A stretch of 9,209 nucleotides of DNA from Proteiniphilum sp. UBA5283 (GTDB lineage Bacteria > Bacteroidota > Bacteroidia > Bacteroidales > Dysgonomonadaceae). Below the pieces are notes generated by a model. The model ran no database searches, was not told where the DNA came from, and worked only from the letters and a program-made list of their open reading frames with translations. Location of the stretch: the NCBI GenBank assembly GCA_002408485.1, contig DHSP01000058.1, positions 66,989 to 76,197 of the forward strand. Reading direction: 5' to 3'. The position numbers and the translations under genes are program-made. The number at the start of each line of letters is the position of its first letter. Positions within the stretch are counted from its first letter, which is position 1. Below are positions 6,903-9,209 of this stretch, in pieces.

Positions 6903-7442
6903 CTACTTAGATTTCAAATCTTCGCTGTCAATTGTTTTGTACCTGTGTGACAGCAACCGCAGCAACGCCGTTATCTGTGCGACGGCAGCCTGTGTTTCGG
7001 TGGAGATCTCCCTTTTTTGCAACTTCAGCAGCAAATAGCCATACAGTGCTGTGAAGCATGTTTCCAATTCCGGTACATTCTTATCCTCCACTTTCAACCG
7101 TAATGCCACAATATGCGGCAGGGTATGATAATACAAGGCGATATATTCCGACTCTTTGGGGTCTTTCAACAACCGCAAATGTACATCGGTCAAATCAATG
7201 ATGATATTTTTATTGATCTGCAAATGCCCCTCCTTCTGGATCCCTTCCGATTTCATCATCATGATGAGTCCCTCATACCAGTCTCGCGCTTCTTCACGTT
7301 CCTCCAGCGTTACATAAGCAGAATTGATGATCGATTGCTGTACCTTATCTATATCCAGTTCGCAGGCACGCAAGAGGTCTTCTGTCTGCCACATATAGAG
7401 CAGATATTCTGCAATGTTGTCTTGTTTTTTGGGGATATTCAT
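6903..7442 (-). CDS. DUF4924 family protein, function unknown
   Basis: This 179-residue, mostly helical, soluble protein has no signal peptide or membrane segment. The start NIPKKQDNIAEYLLYMWQTED closely resembles the conserved beginning of DUF4924 proteins, a family I know essentially from Bacteroidota. Other visible features are an acidic EEREEARDWYEGLIMMM segment (47-63), a central HLQINKNIIIDLTDVHLRLL (73-92) and a C-terminal TQAAVAQITALLRLLSHRYK. I see no catalytic motif, metal site or DNA-binding helix-turn-helix. It is the first gene of the minus-strand run leading into rfbD and prfC, and my recollection is that this neighbourhood recurs in Bacteroidales genomes. The gene is preceded by a good -33/-7 promoter pair and an 18-bp palindrome. 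A function cannot be proposed from the sequence. Confidence 0.85.
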   Translation of the reverse strand: MNIPKKQDNIAEYLLYMWQTEDLLRACELDIDKVQQSIINSAYVTLEEREEARDWYEGLIMMMKSEGIQKEGHLQINKNIIIDLTDVHLRLLKDPKESEYIALYYHTLPHIVALRLKVEDKNVPELETCFTALYGYLLLKLQKREISTETQAAVAQITALLRLLSHRYKTIDSEDLKSK

Positions 7443-7459
7443 ATAAGTATCTGCGTTTG

Positions 7460-7477
7460 CGGGTAATGCATTACCCG
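7460..7477. promoter_or_regulatory. Perfect 18-bp palindrome, operator candidate between divergent genes
   Basis: CGGGTAATGCATTACCCG is identical to its reverse complement over all 18 bases, with no spacer. It lies 17 bp upstream of the DUF4924 ATG, 11 bp from the plus-strand TAAATTTG box and 22 bp from the minus-strand TATTTTTG box. This is the size and symmetry of a dimeric repressor site. In the minus-strand transcript it would be in the 5' leader. No regulator gene is adjacent. Confidence 0.5.
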
Positions 7478-7488
7478 AAACTTTTCAC

Positions 7489-7496
7489 TAAATTTG
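7489..7496 (+). promoter_or_regulatory. Candidate -7 box for the MBL-fold hydrolase gene
   Basis: TAAATTTG followed by C matches TAnnTTTG. A transcript beginning about 7 bp downstream would have a leader of about 80 nt to the ATG at 7585. No -33 TTTG is seen at normal spacing, so confidence is modest. Confidence 0.35.
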
Positions 7497-7499
7497 CCA

Positions 7500-7530
7500 C
7501 AAAAATACAACTTTATGCGCAAGTTTCAAC
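7500..7530 (-). promoter_or_regulatory. Promoter for the DUF4924-rfbD(-prfC) unit
   Basis: On the minus strand, GTTG (7530-7527), a 19-bp spacer and TATTTTTG (7507-7500) fit the Bacteroidota primary-sigma pattern TTTG-N19 to 21-TAnnTTTG. Transcription would start near 7493, leaving a leader of about 50 nt that contains the 18-bp palindrome. It overlaps the divergent plus-strand box at 7489-7496, so the two promoters could interfere. Confidence 0.5.
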
Positions 7531-7584
7531 CGTTTTTTTATTTCTTCCTCGTTGAAAGTTGAGATTTACGATCGAAAAAGATTT

Positions 7585-8382
7585 ATGCAAAAACAAAACG
7601 ACACATTATTCTATATCATTGAGTCGGGATATTTTCTGGGCGATGGCGGCGTGATGTTTGGTCCCGTACCAAAGAAATACTGGTCTGCCAAGTACAAGGT
7701 AGACGAAAAAAACATGTGTGTTATGTCGCTCCGCTGCCTCTTCATTGTAAGTGGGGACCGGCGTATCCTTGTAGATAACGGATTGGGGAACAAGCACACT
7801 TCGAAGTTGAAATTTTTTCAACCCTTCAATCAGAAAGACATCCGGGACGAGATCCGGAAGGTTGGCTATGCACCGGAAGAGGTGACCGATGTTATCCTCA
7901 CCCATCTGCATTTCGACCATTGTGGAGGAAGCACCGTATATGACGAGGCAAAAAAAGCAGTTCCCGCCTATCCAAATGCCACGTATCACCTGAGCCTGAA
8001 GCAATGGCAGAACTACCGGAATCCGTCGCTATTCGAACAGGGTTCATTTTACCCTGAGAATATTGAACCGGTATACGATGCGGGGCAGCTACAGTTTGTA
8101 CTGGAAGATATCCGTCTTGGCGAACATGTAAAGCTCGAACTGTATGACGGCCATACCCCAGGCCAGATTGTCGTGCTGTTCGAAACCGAAGAGGGAAATT
8201 ATGCCTTCCCGGGCGACGTGGTACCTACCTCGCTCAACCTGTCACTCAGCTGGCTTTCCGCCTACGACAACAGCGTAGCCGTGGCCATGGAGGAAAAAAA
8301 GCGTTTTATGGACAAAGCCAAGGCAGAGAAGCGAACCCTGATCTTTTATCACGACGCTTATACCACCTCGGCTCAGTTATAG
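7585..8382 (+). CDS. MBL-fold metallo-hydrolase
   Basis: This 265-residue metallo-beta-lactamase-fold enzyme is probably cytoplasmic, with no signal peptide. From the ATG at 7585 the zinc motif HLHFDH is at 107-112, followed by CGG. His190 in DGHTPGQ, Asp211 in PGDVV and His256 in FYHD complete the expected two-metal ligand set. The layout resembles the lactonase/glyoxalase-like branch (the same broad group as AHL lactonases and many uncharacterised hydrolases), so a quorum-quenching role should not be assumed. I chose the ATG at 7585 because an A/G-rich stretch precedes it and relatives start shortly before the FYIIESGYF strand. A TTG at 7552 would add 11 residues but has a T/C-rich upstream region. 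The gene is divergent from the DUF4924 gene across a palindrome. No terminator was identified in the 188 bp downstream. Confidence 0.9.
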   Translation: MQKQNDTLFYIIESGYFLGDGGVMFGPVPKKYWSAKYKVDEKNMCVMSLRCLFIVSGDRRILVDNGLGNKHTSKLKFFQPFNQKDIRDEIRKVGYAPEEVTDVILTHLHFDHCGGSTVYDEAKKAVPAYPNATYHLSLKQWQNYRNPSLFEQGSFYPENIEPVYDAGQLQFVLEDIRLGEHVKLELYDGHTPGQIVVLFETEEGNYAFPGDVVPTSLNLSLSWLSAYDNSVAVAMEEKKRFMDKAKAEKRTLIFYHDAYTTSAQL

Positions 8383-8498
8383 GTCGACATCCGCTTTTCG
8401 TCCTGTCAGTTCCTGTAGCTACACCTCCATTTGCCCTGCCCGTACATTTCCACGGCTGAAATGCGCAAACGGGCCTGTGGTTTTATAAGAAAATTAAT

Positions 8499-8506
8499 TA
8501 ACTTTG
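8499..8506 (+). promoter_or_regulatory. Bacteroidota -7 box for the M3 peptidase gene
   Basis: TAACTTTG followed by CCCC matches TAnnTTTG exactly. It lies 64 bp upstream of the ATG at 8571, within the 188-bp gap 8383-8570. A TGTG at 8476-8479, 19 bp upstream, is a 3-of-4 match to the -33 TTTG. The immediate sequence resembles the box upstream of the MscS-type gene (both CTTTGCCCC). Confidence 0.55.
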
Positions 8507-8570
8507 CCCCATCCAACACTTTGACAGAAATAATTTAGCAACAAATATTCGTCATCAAATTATTACATTC

Positions 8571-9209
8571 ATGAAACGAGTCTTATTCATTACTTTTGTA
8601 CTTATGACACTACTGTCTTGCAACAATTCGCAGAAGTCCGCCTCCAGGGGCGAACCGGGAAGTATCTTTTTTAGCGAGTTTGATACACCTTACGGCACCC
8701 CCCCCTTCGACCAGATTGAGTTTGCCGATTACAGGCCGGCTTTTTTGGCAGGGATGAAAGGGCAAACCGCCGAGATCGAAACAATTGCCAACAACACGGA
8801 GGCTCCCACCTTCGAAAACACGATTGTGCCCCTGGACAATAGCGGGAGGTTATTGTCGCGCGTATCGCGTGTATTCTATGGACTGAAGAGCTCCGAGACA
8901 AACGATTCCATTCAGGCGCTGGCCGAAGAGCTGTCTCCTCTCCTGTCGGAGCACAGCGACAACATCTACCTGAACGAGATGTTGTTCAACCGAATCAAAA
9001 CGGTGCACGACGACACCACGGGGTTAAACCTGACTGCTGAACAATATCGCCTGCTGGACGATTATTACAAAAGTTTTGTACGCTCCGGTATCATGCTGGA
9101 TGAATCAGACAAAGAGAGGCTCCGGGAGATCAACAAAGAGTTGTCCGCGCTCACCCTCAGGTTCGGAAGCAACCTGTTGAAAGAAACAAACGGATATAAG
9201 CTTGTGATC
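8571..9209 (+). CDS. dcp: M3-family peptidyl-dipeptidase (Dcp-like) lipoprotein, 3'-truncated by window edge
   Basis: The frame stays open from the ATG at 8571 to the window end, giving 213 residues of a protein that is normally about 690-720. Residues 1-17 form a lipoprotein signal peptide with the lipobox LLSC (14-17), so Cys17 should be lipidated. The mature start matches Dcp-type M3 peptidases: FDTPYGTPPFDQIEFADYRPAF (about 37-58), then EIETIANNTEAPTFENTI and the LLSRVSRVFYGL helix. The zinc-binding HEXXH lies beyond the window, so catalytic competence cannot be checked. The family cleaves C-terminal dipeptides or short peptides; a lipidated form suggests periplasmic degradation of imported peptides. 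No Shine-Dalgarno precedes the ATG. A run of eight C (8698-8705) lies inside the gene, and translation continues in frame through it. Confidence 0.92.
   Translation, partial: MKRVLFITFVLMTLLSCNNSQKSASRGEPGSIFFSEFDTPYGTPPFDQIEFADYRPAFLAGMKGQTAEIETIANNTEAPTFENTIVPLDNSGRLLSRVSRVFYGLKSSETNDSIQALAEELSPLLSEHSDNIYLNEMLFNRIKTVHDDTTGLNLTAEQYRLLDDYYKSFVRSGIMLDESDKERLREINKELSALTLRFGSNLLKETNGYKLVI

Noticed and set aside
7552..7584. TTG-initiated extension of the MBL hydrolase
   Set aside because: TTG starts are rare, its upstream region is T/C-rich without A/G bias, and the ATG at 7585 fits the expected family start better.
7585..8382. Quorum-quenching AHL lactonase
   Set aside because: The metal ligands fit many MBL subfamilies, and nothing in the sequence or neighbourhood supports acyl-homoserine lactone as substrate.
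8401..8420. Two adjacent TCCTGT-containing 10-mers
   Set aside because: Only 6-7 of 10 bases agree and there are just two copies; likely chance.
8438..8474. Possible terminator: GCCCGT and ACGGGC arms followed by a T-rich stretch
   Set aside because: The arms are only 6 bp with a 25-nt loop, and the T run is short and delayed. This is too weak to call.
8521..8549. TTGACA-17-AATATT, resembling an Escherichia coli sigma-70 promoter
   Set aside because: The rest of the window uses Bacteroidota-type TAnnTTTG boxes, and a better one lies at 8499-8506; the -10 match is poor.
8671..8901. Minus-strand open frame of 76 codons
   Set aside because: It lies wholly inside the M3 peptidase gene, which has strong family similarity on the plus strand; the minus product is arginine- and cysteine-rich with no recognisable domain.

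Overview
The window looks like ordinary chromosomal DNA of a Bacteroidota bacterium, most likely order Bacteroidales. Three things point there: start codons lack Shine-Dalgarno sequences and have A-rich leaders instead; several intergenic regions carry the Bacteroidota -7 box TAnnTTTG; and the gene content includes a DUF4924 protein, a lipoprotein M3 peptidase and a discoidin-tailed GH20 hexosaminidase. The genus cannot be fixed from sequence reading alone.

Layout. Positions 1-1344 (+) hold the 3' part of a GH20 beta-N-acetylhexosaminidase, cut by the window edge at its catalytic HIGGDE motif. Positions 1390-1484 (-) hold an IS3-family relic: the last codons of the transposase OrfB plus a right terminal inverted repeat. 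It abuts the stop codon of a two-gene minus-strand unit, a secreted TPR protein (3234-2389) followed by a membrane-anchored YpfJ-type zinc metallopeptidase (2349-1483). An MscS-type mechanosensitive channel (3308-4234, +) is divergent from the TPR gene. Its 3' end overlaps by 22 bp the convergent gene for release factor 3, prfC (5787-4213, -). Upstream of prfC on the same strand are rfbD (dTDP-4-dehydrorhamnose reductase, 6851-5877) and a DUF4924 gene (7442-6903), giving the order DUF4924, rfbD, prfC. A perfect 18-bp palindrome and overlapping promoter-like boxes lie between the DUF4924 gene and a divergent MBL-fold hydrolase (7585-8382, +). The window ends in the 5' part of an M3 peptidyl-dipeptidase lipoprotein gene (8571 onward, +), preceded by a clear TAACTTTG box.

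Functionally this is a mix of housekeeping and envelope genes: glycan trimming (GH20), peptide and protein degradation (YpfJ-like, M3), osmotic protection (MscS), translation termination (RF3) and nucleotide-sugar synthesis (RfbD). I found no rRNA, tRNA, CRISPR array, phage module or defence island, and no convincing new multi-gene system. The items most worth a second look are the IS3 relic that appears to supply the metallopeptidase stop codon, the 18-bp palindrome between divergent genes, and the unusual N-terminal extension of RfbD, whose gene is flanked by degenerate 7-bp repeats.
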